In this document: positions 40,101-52,100 of the stretch, one piece after another
Position numbering within the stretch: the first letter of the stretch is position 1
How the letters are laid out: the number at the start of each line of letters is the position of its first letter
Made by a program: the position numbers and the translations under genes
Notes under the pieces: model-generated
Database searches by the model: none
What the model saw: the letters and a program-made list of their open reading frames with translations, nothing else
Told to the model about the DNA's origin: nothing
NCBI GenBank assembly: GCA_005281725.1
Contig: SSBO01000009.1
Coordinates: 8,370,303 to 8,434,302 of the forward strand
Source: Wuchereria bancrofti
Taxonomy: Eukaryota > Nematoda > Chromadorea > Rhabditida > Onchocercidae
Length of the DNA: 64,000 nucleotides
Direction: 5' to 3'

Positions 40101-41676
40101 TGAACGACGAAACCTCTAAATTATTATATCCAAATTAACAAATTTCTCTTATGTAATTCTTAAATCTAATTTACATTTATAAAATTCTTCTTCTCACGCT
40201 GGATGACTCAATTTCCATTTGTAACGTCCAAACCCTTAAGTCATGCTAATCCATTTCCTGTTTTCTCACGCACTAAAGCTAATTTTGTTAACAATCTTGT
40301 CTTCTCATCTATGAGAGAATCCTCCATCTAATTTCCATTCGTTAAATCAGTCTTATATATAAACCAACCAATCCTCCTATAACCATCATTTACTTTACGT
40401 TTTTGGGTGGTTTTGGGATGCGTCTAATACTTTATAATTTTGTATTATTTTACCATTTTTATATTATTGCATTTTATATAGTCTGTGTAGCGTCCGTACG
40501 ATTTTACTTATAATTTATACTTTATAATTTTGTATTATTTTACCATTTTTATATTATTGCATTTTATATAGTCTGTGTAGCGTCCGTACGATATGTATAA
40601 TGCGCTATCATTTGTTTTATGTTAAATAAAGGTTTAATTACCCAAGTTTGAGGTTTCATGACAAAAATATTTTTGGTGCCCGAGGTGAGGTAATTAAACC
40701 TTTATTTAACATAAAACAAGTGATAGCGCATTATACATATCGTACGGACGCTACACAGATTAACAAACGCGTAAACTATATAAAATGCAATAATATAAAA
40801 ATGGTAAAATAATACAAAATTATAAAGTATTAGACGCATCCCAAAACCACCCAAAAACGTAAAGTAAATGATGGTTATGGGAGGATTGGTTGGTTTATAT
40901 ATAAGACTGATTTAACAAATGGAAATTAGATGGAGGATTTTCTCATAGATGAGAAGACAAGATTGTTAACAAAATTAGCTTTAGTGCGTGAGAAAACAGG
41001 AAATGGATTAGCATGACTTAAGGGTTTGGACGTTACAAATGGAAATTGAGTTATCCAGCGTGAGAAGAAGAATTTTATAAATGTAAATTAGATTTAAGAA
41101 TTAGATAAGAGAAATTTGTTAATTTGGATATAATAATTTAGAGGTTTCGTCGTTCACGACAAGTATCAAAATTGTTTTCCTACCGTTTTAAACGGGATTT
41201 TAGCCCTTTTTTTTGAAATTACTACTTTGAAAGGAAATTTATATTTGTCAAAATAATTCAAAGTCTAAATGACACCTGTAGTATTTTGCAGAAAACACCA
41301 CCTCTTTATAATTTATCACTAGTCAATGCACCTGTTTATTTGTATTGGAGTGAAAAAGACTGGTTAGCTGATAAACGTGATATTCAGGTAAGCAATCTCT
41401 ACGTCTTACTACATATCGAAAATTCTTGCATTGCATTAAGTTTTACTTTAATTAATATTGCGTAAATTTTCTTTATTCATGTTTAATAAAGCTTTCAACT
41501 TTTTACTAATTTTTTTGCAGGATAGTTTGGTAGCTAAAATACCGAGCAAATATTTGATACAAAACAATGAATTGCAAGATTTTAATCATTTTGATTTCAT
41601 TTGGGGGATTCATGCTGCTGATAAAATATATAAGCCTATCATTGAGATTATAAGAAATGATGAAACTAAATTATAA
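37124..41676 (+). CDS. Acid (lysosomal-type) lipase 2, 404 aa
   Basis: Ten exons in closed phase: 37124-37225, 37528-37630, 37823-37924, 38106-38220, 38375-38525, 38746-38841, 39377-39526, 39712-39855, 41292-41387, 41521-41676. A weakly hydrophobic N-terminus ([18 protein letters not shown]) may be the secretion signal. The Abhydro_lipase segment is [18 protein letters not shown] and the oxyanion region is [13 protein letters not shown]. The triad is Ser in GYSEG, Asp in [11 protein letters not shown] and His in [10 protein letters not shown]. The nucleophile elbow has Tyr and Glu where the family usually has His and Gln (GHSQG). It is a tandem paralogue of lipase 1, with the same ten-exon plan and phases, and every splice site here is canonical. 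Intron 8 is swollen to 1.4 kb by the palindromic LTR element. Expected role is neutral lipid hydrolysis in lysosome or lumen. Confidence 0.92.
40091..41166. mobile_element. Palindromic LTR element (LTR - primer-binding site - inverted LTR) with 5-base target duplication
   Basis: Inside lipase 2 intron 8. The left arm 40096-40663 has LTR form, starting TGTCGTGAACG and ending TTTCATGACA. It contains AATAAA near its end. At 40674-40691 lies TGGTGCCCGAGGTGAGGT, an 18-base tRNA-type primer-binding site. The right arm, 40691-41161, is the inverted LTR at roughly 97% identity by eye, lacking only the last 23 bases of the LTR. The outer ends are therefore TGTCG and CGACA, and AGTAT occurs on both sides (40091-40095 and 41162-41166). 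No coding sequence remains. An LTR retrotransposon of BEL/Pao or Gypsy type is the likely source, and the 5-base duplication fits either. Confidence 0.88.
40428..40592. repeat. 90-base tandem duplication inside the left LTR
   Basis: A block of about 75 bases starting TACTTTATAATTTTG and ending GCGTCCGTACGAT occurs at 40428-40502 and 40518-40592 in the forward LTR, a period of 90. The inverted LTR has only one copy, so the duplication arose in one arm after or during formation of the element. The inverted arm instead has a short extra piece (AACAAACGCGTAAAC). Confidence 0.85.
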
Positions 41677-41795
41677 ACCAATTCATATTGGAAATGACCA
41701 TGTATTTTAAAATGTATTCTAAATGATTATTGCGCAAAGTGAGTACATTTCAAATTGATTTTGACAATAGCATGAAACTCTTGTTAATGTGGCAT

Positions 41796-41801
41796 AATAA
41801 A
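41796..41801 (+). terminator. Candidate polyadenylation signal of lipase 2
   Basis: AATAAA about 120 bases after the stop codon of lipase 2. Confidence 0.45.
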
Positions 41802-43596
41802 CAAAATGTCGAAAAAAGGTATTTTTTGTTGCATAATTTGCAAAAAATTTTTAAATTCTTGCAAAACTAAATAATTGAAATAAACAATTTAATTCGAAAT
41901 GAATAGTTTAGATAATTTCTTCTTTTTTAATTCAAGAAGATCGCATAACAAATAATATCAGAAACTCTCTGTCACGTGAAACATCCACGAGCAGCAATAA
42001 ACCATTATTTTAGCGTGTAGATATCAATACAAACATTAAGTATTCACATTATTACATCTTCTCATTATTTCATATTTCATACGTATATGTTATAATTGAA
42101 TCATCAATACGGTAAACAAGTTCTATTCATGCATACTTTATAATTTTAGAGCTAAATGAACTTGCACATGTATACTGTAATATACTGTAATGCTATCATC
42201 AGTACGTAAACAGGCCTCATTCATGGACACTTTATGATTTTTGGGCCATATACGTTCTTTAATGAAATACAGTTTTTAAATGGCAATTAGCATAAGGCAC
42301 CTTATGCCAATTACCATTTAAACAATTAGTATTATTGCATATAGTTCTGTTAGTGATACTGTGCAAATATACTGTAACAGTATTATCCATACGGTAAGCA
42401 TCCTTTTTCATTGTTATTTTCTCTATCACATGGACTCAAATGTAATCTTGAATTTATATTTCTATGTAATAAATTAATAGTATTGGCAAGAATAATCATT
42501 GCTAGTATGGTCAGGAAAATCAAAATCAACAATTAATTATTTTATTTTTGGAAACTGATCAAAGATAGTATTTATCAGTTTTCTTCAAAGATTAACAGTA
42601 TTTGTGGTCTGAACATAATGGTTTAAATAAAGATTTTTATTATTGATCAGTATTATCGATATATTAGTATAAGCAGGATAATGAGTTATATTAGTAATAA
42701 GCATTTCGATATGTTCATCGTTTTTTTTTTAAATTATAATTTTTTCTTGGCTTCAGTTTTGCATTTGGCTTAAATAATAATTATACAACTAATCTTTAAC
42801 TTCGATATAATCCTATGTAACAAATATTCTTAAAATTACACCAATTTATTCTTTTGTTTCGTTTTTCTGTTTGTTTGTTTTCTCTTTAAAATTAAATCAA
42901 GCAACACTTACAACGCTTCATTTGTTTTGTTTTCTTTTTTAGTCGTAAGTTTTAGTATAATCTTAAAATACAATTGCCGTTTCATTAAGATATCACCGTA
43001 TTAATACAAAATAACATTATGAAAAAGAATAAAGGAAGTTTTTTCGAGATATACTTTTTTTTTTTTTTTTTTTTTAAAAAGACATATACGCACTCAAACA
43101 AAAAAGAAAGCATGCTCAAATTATTTTGTTGAATATTAAATGATTACTGGTCAATCAATGATTTTGCATGCCTTTGTAACCAATAGCAACCTTTCAAGCA
43201 GCATTCATAAAAATTCACAAACACAATTGATCTTTTCAGAATGATATCTCATAATGACCCTTAGGTGACACTGTCGAATCAGTTAATTACTTGTGATATT
43301 TGTAACGGAGAAATCACAACATTAACTAGCTTTATTTACAATGTGTGTTATGCGTATTTATTGTTTAGCATTAAACAAGATAGTAGTAATGATAATTTTA
43401 CTGATAATTAATGATACATCTTATCTGAATTATCCATTTTATCTTTACATATTATCTTTAAAAATAACGTATATTCGTTAAAAATGATCAAAATTTAAGA
43501 CCATTAAGTTGGTAACAAAAATGCTAACATTAAGCTGCTAAACAATAAAATGCAATCTTCGATTCAAATCATCATTCAAATCAATTCAATATTTCA
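41802..43596. other. Spacer between lipase 2 and IFT52
   Basis: AT-rich, with three diverged copies of an ATC(A/C)(A/G)TACGGTAA-type block near 42.11, 42.20 and 42.39 kb and one strong palindrome. It should hold the promoter of IFT52 at its right end. In C. elegans ciliary genes that promoter carries a DAF-19 X-box, but I could not recognise one here. Confidence 0.45.
42275..42322. repeat. 48-base palindrome
   Basis: Two arms of 23 bases (left arm TTTAAATGGCAATTAGCATA plus AGG) meet around a two-base centre at 42298-42299. Only two of 23 positions do not match. It sits within the diverged tandem block upstream of IFT52. Confidence 0.85.
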
Positions 43597-44427
43597 ATGA
43601 ACAAACGAGCACACGAAATCAATACGGTATGTAAATTTTTATTGTATGAAATTTGGATTTGACAATAAAATTACTAATTAATATTCACAGCTAGCTTTTT
43701 AATGCTGATAATTAAGTTTCATCCGTTTGAAAAATATAAATTATGAACGCTTAAGTATATAGGAAAAGTTCAAGGATAATATTTCAGGAACAACCTTCCA
43801 CTACTAAAACACGGGTAATATTTGATCAATCCAAAAATGAATCATATCATTTTCATTCCGGTTTTCGACAAATTCATAAAAGATTACGCAACGAATGGCA
43901 TCTAGAAGTGTTAGTATTATTTATAACGAAATGTAATTGTGACGACAGTAACTAAAATATAATAATATTAGTAACAATAATAATAATAAAAACAATAACA
44001 ATAATAATAAGTAATAATATAAATAATAATTTAACGCAATGATTCGAAAATGACAAATACAATAACATTGATCAATTGTCATTTATAAATAATCCGTTAA
44101 AAGTGCATAAATTGAATTTTACTCAAAAACTTTCTAGTAATACGGATGAAATTAGTGCGAATACCTTTATTGAATGTTGCTTATTTGTGTTACCACATCC
44201 AAGAAGAAAATTTTCACAAAATGAGGTAACCTTTTTGCTTGCTAATTTTTGAGAAACGATTTTTCTCTTTTTTTTATTTTTATAAAGGAATCTAGTGTAG
44301 AAGGATGAAATGTCTATTGAGTTTGATTTTGGTTTTTTTAGATTTTTAGTGTATTATGTAATTTTTTTGTTCACATTTAATTATCTTAATACAACTAAAA
44401 CTTTTTTAAAATTGTTCTATAAGTGCT

Positions 44428-44469
<42 letters not shown>

Positions 44470-47400
44470 GAAAATCAATAACTCTCATATTTAAAAGGGA
44501 TTTTTTTTTAAATTAAGATTTAAGTAGCAATTTATTTTGTAGCACATTATGATATAATGGTAATTATAATATTTATTGACGCATTTATGATTCAATGTTT
44601 ACACAAATTATCTCATTGAATAATAATTAGAATTATTGAAATTATTATCTGTTTAACATTTAAAATTATCTTTTCAACAATAACTGACAGTAATTAGCAA
44701 CAATTTGATTTGACTTATAGATTGATCATCTGAAACATTTCATCGATGATGGTAATAGTGTATTAGTATTGATGAGCGAAGGAGGTGAACAAATTGCTGA
44801 TACAAATATCAATTTTTTACTCGAACAATATGATATTTCATGTAATAATGGTAATATTTAATATAAGTAACAAATTTTGAATTATTTAGACGAATGAATA
44901 TTTGATCAAATCCATATCATTTAATTGTTATCTGCGAATTTTAATTATAATCCAACTTCTAGCAAAAAAGGACTAATAATTAATTAATTAATTACTAAAC
45001 TAAAATCTTACGCTTTCATTTTTATTACTGTAAATCAAACTGCTATTTTTTTTATTAGAAATATTTTTGATGAATGTCTTTTTTACCACACAAAAAAATA
45101 AAAAATAAGTTGAAACTATATGTTTTTATATAAAAACTAAAAAAAGAGGTATTTTTTATGCGAATGGAAATTTCGTTTTAGATTCTGTAATTCGGACAAC
45201 ATTTTATAAATATTTTGATCCAAAGGAAGCATTAATTGCTAATGGTGTCTTAAATCGTGCGCTTACGTTAACAGCTGGCAAGTTGACACATTCAAATGAT
45301 GAGGAAATTAATGCACTGTAAAAATTTTTTAAATATAAATTCTAATCACCACATATTAAATTCAATAAAAATGCAAAAATTATTAGTTCTTTTAATAATT
45401 GTAACAATTAAATAAAAAAGTTTCTAAAAGAAACTGATATTATCAGTTTGTTCTTTTTTTTCAAATATCTGTTTTAAAATGTTTAAAGTTTAATGTTTGA
45501 TATGTGATATGTAATTATATCGTTATTTCATCAGATATATAGCCAGTAATTTTAGTCTTCTGCTTTAGCAATCAGTTTTAGATTATTCACTTTCTTTTTT
45601 AAATTTATTTTCCATTATTTAATTTTATTTATTGTGTAATATCAGTTGTTATGCTATTTTTTAGCGGCTTACAATTTGTTTATCCATATGGAGCAACATT
45701 GACTGTTGGTCAAAAGTCTACGGCGGTACTATCTACGGGTAGTGTATGTTATCCAAACAATCGACCCATTTGCGCATTTCATCAAACGGTATGGAGCGAA
45801 TTAAATTAAAAATTTAATATTAACATCTTAATTTTTGAAACAAAAAATTTACAAGATATGAGAAGAAATGATTGCTATTTTAGGAAGAAGGTGGTAAATT
45901 GGTAGTTATTGGTTCAGTTCATATGTTCACTGATCAATATTTTGAAAAAGAAGAAAATAGTAAAATATGGGTAAGTTGATCAGTCTAATAATCGAAGAAA
46001 AATTGAAAAATTGACGAAGAAAAAATATTTGATTCGGAACAGTGAGCGTGGTGCACAACAATGAAATTTAAATCCTTTAATTAAATTTCATACATGCATT
46101 TTTAACTGCTAAACTTGAAAGTGCTATATTTTTCTGAAATTAGTCTCTTTTCAAAAAAAAAAAAAATTATTCAATTTTAGTATAATGATATAATTAAAAT
46201 CTAATATGTTAATTTTTAAGGATGTTATTATGAAATATGTAACGGAAGGTTTTGCATTGAATACTGTCGATAGTAAGGAACCGGATTTGATTGATATGCA
46301 TCATATACCGGACCATATTGATTTATCGGAAAAAATTAAAGTATGTCTACAAGAAGATGAATATGAAATGAATCAAAGTAGTGATTTCCTCAAATACTTT
46401 GATATTAGCCTTTATGCTATGGATCTTTCTGTTTGGCCTAAAACTATCAGGTAATTTAAAATATAAAAGGAAAAAGGAAATTAAAAGGAATGTTTTAGGT
46501 TTTGTTGTAAGGAAATCAGTTCAATAATTAAGCTTAATGCATCTAAAATGTTTTTTTTTTTCCTTTAAATATAGATTCTGTTTAAAATCTAAAAAACAAA
46601 AAAAAGGAAGAAAATAAAGAGAAAAACATATTGAAATTGTCCGGAAATCTTTCAAAAAATTCTCAACGATCAGAAAAAGTTTTTTTAAATTGACAAGCTT
46701 TCAATAAAAATAGTTATCTACAAAAATATAATTATAATTTTTTATATTTGGTAGTTATTTCTAATTATTATTGGTGATTGTTTTTAATTATATTGATTGA
46801 GCATAAATATTATATTATGTGAAATAATTTCAACTTTTCTAATTTTGCTTATTGCAGAGCATTTGAACAGCTTGGTTTAAAGCATGAACCATTATCACTT
46901 ATCGTACCACAGTTTGAAGTGCCACAACCACCACTTACACCTGCTGTATGCATAATTCATTCATTATAATGATTATATAAGTTATACATAGATGATTTGT
47001 TATTATTAAATTACAGGTATTTCCACCAGATTTTCGAGAACTACCACCACCTAAACTGGAATTATTTGATTTAGATGATATGTTTTCATCAGCAGATGTT
47101 CGACTTGCTCAACTTACCAATAAATGTAAGGATTTTATAATTTTAGCAATTATTAATCATCATACAATCATTATTAATGATATCAGAAAACAAACATCCA
47201 ATCCTATCAGTTATTCATATCAATCATTAAACTGGATACAGGATTACATAATAATATCACTTTCTTAAAGAATAATTAAAATGCTCTTATCAGTCAAAAA
47301 AAAAATACTAATTATTTAAAGAACTAATAAAATTAGTACTTAAATATCTCAAATAATATATTATTCTTAGGTTTGTTTCATTTTAATGCCTAGTAACTTA

Positions 47401-48126
47401 GGCCTAATTAATACGGGTATATTATTGGCACTGACTAAATTGACTGATTTCCATCATCAATCTTGATCGATAATGATCAGCTAACTGATTGATTATATAG
47501 TTCCATCAAGAATGACAATTTTAATGTATCACATTCTGATGATACACTTTGTTGTAAAATTTCGTGTTTAAATTATGTCATCGTAGAATCTTACGTCAAA
47601 ATTTAAAGAAAATTGAATTCATCTTTTTTATTAAACAATGAAAAGTTAAAACTTATCGATTTCCATCAGTAATCATAATTAGCAATGAAAACTGAAATAA
47701 GTTATATTAAACATTTAATCTTTAAAAATTGAAACAACGAAATAACGCAAATTTAAGTTAATTGAAATTAAGGTGAAGAAAGTGATTTGGAATACTTCTT
47801 AAATGAAGCTGGTGAAATTTATGATATCACAAAATGCTTACCAGAAAATGATAGAGGACCAAAAAAAATACTCGAATTTGTGCTTTATCAATTGGCCGAA
47901 TTTAAAAAGTTTAATCAGGTCATTTCAATTAATTTATCCAAGTAATTATCTTCTTTTCCTCCTTCATATTCTTTATATATAAATCTGCAAAATAATTTCC
48001 ATCTTTCTAATTTAGGAAAAGGATGATATTGATGATGAAAATCTAAAGAGGAGCCTGGATGAATTAGACGAACCTAATGATGGGCAATACTTCTCAGATA
48101 TTGACGAATATGATGACATGAATTAA
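43597..48126 (+). CDS. IFT52: Intraflagellar transport protein IFT52 (OSM-6), 466 aa
   Basis: Twelve exons in closed phase: 43597-43626, 43788-43909, 44138-44225, 44721-44850, 45182-45317, 45665-45788, 45884-45970, 46221-46450, 46858-46945, 47017-47125, 47773-47918, 48016-48126. Family landmarks run in order: FRQIHKRLRNEWHLEV; LVLMSEGGEQIADTNINFLL; RTTFYKYFDPKEALIANGVL; FVYPYGATLTVG; VLSTGSVCYPNNRPICAFH; VVIGSVHMFTDQYFEKEENS; RAFEQLGLKHEPLSLIVPQF; FPPDFRELPPPKLELFDLDD. The first 250 residues are the IFT52 GIFT-like domain and the C-terminal part binds other IFT-B core subunits. The protein is needed to build and maintain sensory cilia. It is somewhat longer than human IFT52 (about 437 aa) because of an acidic C-terminal tail. 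The first exon encodes only ten residues, so an alternative start is possible. Confidence 0.95.
44430..44466. repeat. TA microsatellite in IFT52 intron 3
   Basis: Eighteen or more uninterrupted TA units between exons 3 and 4 of IFT52. Confidence 0.95.
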
Positions 48127-49110
48127 ATGTTTTTGTAATTTTGTTTTTTCCTTAACTATTCAGCGATCTGATTAATTCCAAACAGATATTACTATCATCT
48201 GACAATAACAATGATTTGTTGAAACTATTTTTGAAATTGTTCCGAAAATGTAAACTTCTGCTGCATATTTTATTCTAAATAATGCAATATTTATTCATAA
48301 ATATGTATACTGTACAGTAGCACAGGATTCGGCTTTTTTAGCAAAAGCTTATAGAATGAATGATGTGAAAGAAAAAAAAAGAGAGCTATATCAGATTAAC
48401 ATGTTCATTTAGGTTACATAATAATTAAAAATTAGAGAAACTAATAACATGAAATTCTAAAAATTCCAAACTATTTTTTTCCATTTGTTGAAATATTTTT
48501 CGCATTATTTGCACAAAATTTACATCTATCATACTATATGATATAATTCATAACTAAAGTTGAATACAGTAAACAGTGTATTTTCGCTAAATCCTTCCAG
48601 AGAAATCTTTAGGAAATAGCTTTATTTTCATTTTCGACATAAAATCCAGCAAACAGAAAAAAAGAATGATTAAATAAATAAAATGTGGCATATTAGGATG
48701 AAAAAAAAAATGCTATAGGTAAAACTACAAGCAAATTGCCAATAAGCAAAGTGTGAACTTCCGAAACAAGCAAGGAATTTTCACGAAATGCAAAATATCT
48801 TCTTGACGGAAGAATAGAATGGTGCTGCTTTTAATGTATTACTAATATTATGAAGGCAAAATAATATGGCAAGAAGAAGCATAAAGTTGCGCTTACAGAA
48901 TAACAAACAGAATAGACAAATGATTTTCCTATTGTTGATAAATCTATTGACAACTGAATACATCTTTTGTTTTTTAAGATATCGCTGAAAAATAGATAGT
49001 TCCTTTTTTAAGATATCGCTGAATACATCTTTTCCAAGTGAACCTTAGACTTTTAACGTCATCCCTCGAAACTTTCTACTGTTCAGTATTTCTTAGAAAC
49101 AGATTTATGA
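48127..49110. other. Convergent spacer between IFT52 and BTBD9
   Basis: Both flanking genes end here, so the region should carry two 3' UTRs. Near 48.96-49.03 kb the words TTTTTTAAGATATCGCTGAA and GAATACATCTTTT each occur twice, a short local duplication. No gene seen. Confidence 0.5.
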
Positions 49111-52100
49111 CTAGTCGGTTGACGAAGTCACGGAAATACATGCTGATAATGGATTTCGTATCGAATCCACTTCCTCATTCCTTTCAAATGTTGATGCACT
49201 AACCATAGAACCAAATGTTCCCAGTGGAGAGAGGGTAGACCGTTGAGCAGGGCATTCAAAGTGTACGCAGTGAAATACTTCATTCACTAAAAAAGCAGGA
49301 AGAATTGATTATAATGAGAGATAATAGAAGGCACAGATCTTTCGATCGCTCATTAATAAAACAAAATTCTAAAAAAAAATCCATATTTTTCTAATGAAAC
49401 ATTTATATATTTCCTTCACCATAATAAAGGTATATGAAAAATATTTTCTTTAAAAAAATGATAAACAATACGACTGATAACAACTAACCTAGCTGCAGCT
49501 TCAATAGTCACAAAATGTTTTATGATAAAAAATAATTGATTTCAAACATCCATGTTTAAGAGAGAATATCTTTTACCTGAATTGTGCGTTCCAACAAGAC
49601 GAATAAACACAACTGGAAGACGATCAAATCTCAAGATCTGCCATGCTCTATGAACAAAACAATTTATAAAGTAACACGTGAGTGATATAAAATTCAGATA
49701 TGTTACAAATATACACATTGTAATATATATATATCAGTTACAGTGTCAGAAGATGCGTTGAAAAAATCATTAATTTTTCCAGGAAAAATATTTAAACAAA
49801 AAACATAGTTGGAACATAGTTACCTGCAGTGCTCTTGAGTTTTATCAGCTATGCGTGTCCAAGATGTGTTATCACATGACACTTCAACATAATACGAGTA
49901 ATGACGATCGTCACAGTCCCATAAAAGTAAACTAAAAAATAAACATAATTCAAGCAATGTGAAATGGATTAACATCAAATATCAAACTGCTTGAGAGCAA
50001 GCTTCATGACTGCAACATTTGGTGTCATAAAATGTAATATGAAACATACCGCATCGAGTCGATAAGATATGGTTGCGGTAACTGCACAATGATTGCACCA
50101 GACCCTAACTGATGACAAGTATAACCATTGTCCCAGTCGTAATTACTTGTTTCCCCATTTATCAAAGCATTTCTACTGCGTGAAACTCCTTCAATAACAA
50201 TGGCGTTGTTTGCTATCGTTGCCACATTAGCACTCGGAACTGAAAAAATTTTAGTGAAAAATTGGCTCAAAGGTTGAATGAAAACAAATAAAAAAGATGA
50301 GAAATATTATTGCTTTTAAACACTTAAAATCAGCACCCACTAAAAATATTGGATGCAATCATACAAATTTCATCTTCATTATATAAAACCATCTTCATTA
50401 TTTCACTGACGTCTCTATCTATCTCTATCAAATGTTCTGCCACTGTCTGTGTTAATTAGAAAACAGACAGAGATAAAATACTCATATCTGGTTCAGTTTT
50501 TACTAAACTCCTTTTATCTAAAGTTAGAGTTAGAGCTTACTAGATCTTAATTTAAAATTCTTAATCAATCATTACTAGTTACTACCCGAAAAAAGAATCA
50601 CCAAGTAAGGTAGTAACTGGATCAACATCGAAAGGTTCCGACGTATACATTGCTTCAATGCTTACCAAATGGAATGAATTATTTACTGTATTGTAGGTCC
50701 CAACGATGCGTATAAAGCTATAAAGATGAGAATTCCATAAGTTATAAAATTTGTTATTTTATCGTATAAAACAAATAAAAACAGTTATAGTAAAGGATAA
50801 TTAAGCCGTAGTTTAAATAAAGGATACTGAGTTGTATGAAATGTGGTACAGCAAGTCCTGTTCAAAGTTTAGACTATATCGACAATATTTTCCAGTCATG
50901 TATGTTAACTAGATGATAATAAGCATAAAACTTATTATCATCTAGTTCACTATTACTACCGTTCTGCCATTTCATAAATGTGCTACTTTAAAAATTGGCT
51001 AAAGCTGGACAAAAGTTTATATATAATTAAAAATAATTTACTTCACAACTCTTGGAGTAAAGTAGAGCATCTGTCTTGACCGGCAAAGGTAATTAGAATG
51101 ATCTACGACACGTATCCAAACCTCTTGATCCATACTTATCTAAAAACAGCAAATGCTTATCTACATTAAACCTAGCTCTACTCCTATTAATCCGAAATTT
51201 CCGCTTTTTTCTTTCAAATTCATAAGATAATGGAAAATCAAAACAAAAAATCAACAGAAAATTAAATGAGTTTCAAGTAAAGTTTACTTCGACATAATAA
51301 TTGTATGATCTTTGATCGCGATCCCACAAAAGCAGTCGAATGTGATTAATGATGAATGGACGTCCAAGCTGTAAATACAATACTTTCCTTCAGAACGAAA
51401 AAACCCGAGCACCACTAGATGAAGTTTTCTTTAACGTTACGTTAACCGAAAACAATAAAAAAAGGAAAGAAAAAGTTCCTTCTACGCTACTGTCAGAACA
51501 AAAGTAAGAAAAGAAAAATCCTGTGCTCACCTGAATAATGATACCAGGATTTTTATCATTGATAACATGAGTCGTGAAGCCACGCTCCATATCATAACGA
51601 CTAGTTTCGCCAGAAAGAAGAGTAGTGGAACCTTCACCAGTCAATACAGTAGCATTGAAGGCGGAACTTATCACATTTACATTTGGTACTGAAAAATGAA
51701 TCGTGAAATAATCATTTGTTTTAATGAAGAAAAAAAAATTTTTCAAATCTCTATGCTACAGCAATTATCATACGATGATTTACTACCACAATAAATTATC
51801 ATCCTTTGGAAATAAATGTAGATACAACACAATTTTTACGCCATAAACATTGACATATACAAGTAAATTAAGTAATCTGACACTTACGCAAAAATCCTCT
51901 GTAAGTAAGTTCACCGCTTTTTTTTTCACTACGTTCTTTAATGGCATCCAAAATCGCATCACTGACAACTAAACCGGAAGGTCGTATAACATTAAGTAAA
52001 TCGTCCAATTTTATTAGTGAAAGTCGTAGTCGTGCAACAATCATTTGTGCATCTTCCTGCTTAAAATATTTTACAGTTAACCATTAATTTTATTTCAGCC

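Noticed and set aside
40096..41161. Interpretation of the palindrome as a DNA-transposon foldback with long terminal inverted repeats
   Set aside because: The arm has LTR hallmarks (TG...CA ends, AATAAA, adjacent TGG-type primer-binding site), and the inner end of the second arm is truncated at the primer-binding site. This fits an LTR origin better.
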